From: Candidatus Babelota bacterium | GTDB taxonomy: Bacteria; Babelota; Babeliae; Babelales; Vermiphilaceae | Direction: 5' to 3' | Length of the DNA: 33,884 bases | NCBI GenBank assembly: GCA_004375875.1 | Contig: SOKE01000037.1 | Coordinates: 1 to 33,884, forward strand | Part shown: in pieces, positions 33,720-33,884 of the stretch | How the letters are laid out: each line of letters begins with the position of its first letter | Position numbering within the stretch: the first letter of the stretch is position 1 | The notes under the pieces: generated by a model | Seen by the model: the letters and a program-made list of their open reading frames with translations, nothing else | The model's database searches: none | Told to the model about the DNA's origin: nothing | Made by a program: the position numbers and the translations under genes

Positions 33720-33884
33720 ATTCCCATCTCTTATATTGGATCCCTAATTGTACTTCTATTGTTTTTTCCAAACGTCCATATGGATCACCATAAATGGTAT
33801 CATCATAATCAATAGCTTTTAATTTTGTACCTTGGATTATAATATTAGCTGCACCAAAATCCTTATGTGTTAATGGATTGAAAA
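33691..33884 (-). CDS. C-terminal end of an APH/choline-kinase-like protein (partial)
   Basis: 63 codons in from the window edge to TAG at 33693-33691, overlapping the next gene's start by 29 bases. The fragment begins F-N-P-L-T-H-K-D-F-G-A-A-N-I-I-I, which fits the catalytic loop H-x-D-x(4)-N, followed by A-I-D-Y-D-D-T-I-Y-G-D-P, fitting the metal-binding I-D-x-(D/E) segment of kinases in the aminoglycoside/choline phosphotransferase group. Substrate unknown; a sugar or lipid is plausible given the neighbours. Most of the gene lies outside. Confidence 0.6.
   Translation of the reverse strand, partial: FNPLTHKDFGAANIIIQGTKLKAIDYDDTIYGDPYGRLEKTIEVQLGIQYKRWEYEFKNFSFY

Overview
This is an AT-rich, densely packed bacterial segment. 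Many genes encode proteins with Sec-type signal peptides and no recognisable family. Mixed among them are ankyrin-repeat genes, a secreted sphingomyelinase-like enzyme and a partial ATP-synthase operon. This mix resembles reduced, host-associated bacteria of protists, and Candidatus Dependentiae (TM6) is the best guess. That placement is an inference from gene content and style; no rRNA is present to confirm it.

Layout. 1-3.9 kb: the start of a secreted protein (cut by the window edge), an outer-membrane-barrel-like protein and an exported sphingomyelinase-like phosphodiesterase. 3.99-5.94 kb: groES-groEL on the minus strand, convergent with the phosphodiesterase across a shared terminator. 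6.27-7.14 kb: an ankyrin gene interrupted by one in-frame TAG. 7.16-15.36 kb: a block of minus-strand exported proteins of unknown function, interrupted only by a plus-strand ribulose-phosphate-epimerase-like gene. Within this block, three or four genes form a mosaic family that shares a 495-bp duplication with no difference seen by eye, near-identical terminator hairpins and Cys-rich basic C-termini. 15.4-17.4 kb: a decayed accessory patch with a HigBA-type toxin-antitoxin module and its operator, a serine-recombinase stub and two copies of a 70-bp remnant on either side of the module. 17.4-18.5 kb: a second ankyrin gene with a frameshifted tail, GC-rich palindromic elements and tRNA-Arg(TCT).

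18.6-21.9 kb: an ATP-synthase operon with only c, two b-type subunits, delta and alpha; a, gamma, beta and epsilon are not in this window. The c subunit carries the residues of a sodium-binding ring. 22.4-28.3 kb: a plus-strand run of barrel-like protein, coiled-coil lipoprotein, RecD2-like helicase, amidase-like protein and GerMN-like protein, the last three overlapping. 28.4-32.4 kb: four consecutive plus-strand genes for methyltransferase- and glycosyltransferase-like proteins, each starting with a signal peptide or membrane anchor. A minus-strand pair faces them: a nucleotidyltransferase-like exported protein and the end of an APH/choline-kinase-like protein.

The most interesting features are the mosaic exported family with its Cys-rich/basic tails (11.5-15.4 kb) and the cassette of sugar-modifying enzymes with export signals (28.4-32.4 kb). 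Either could be a host-directed system, but function cannot be read from sequence alone.
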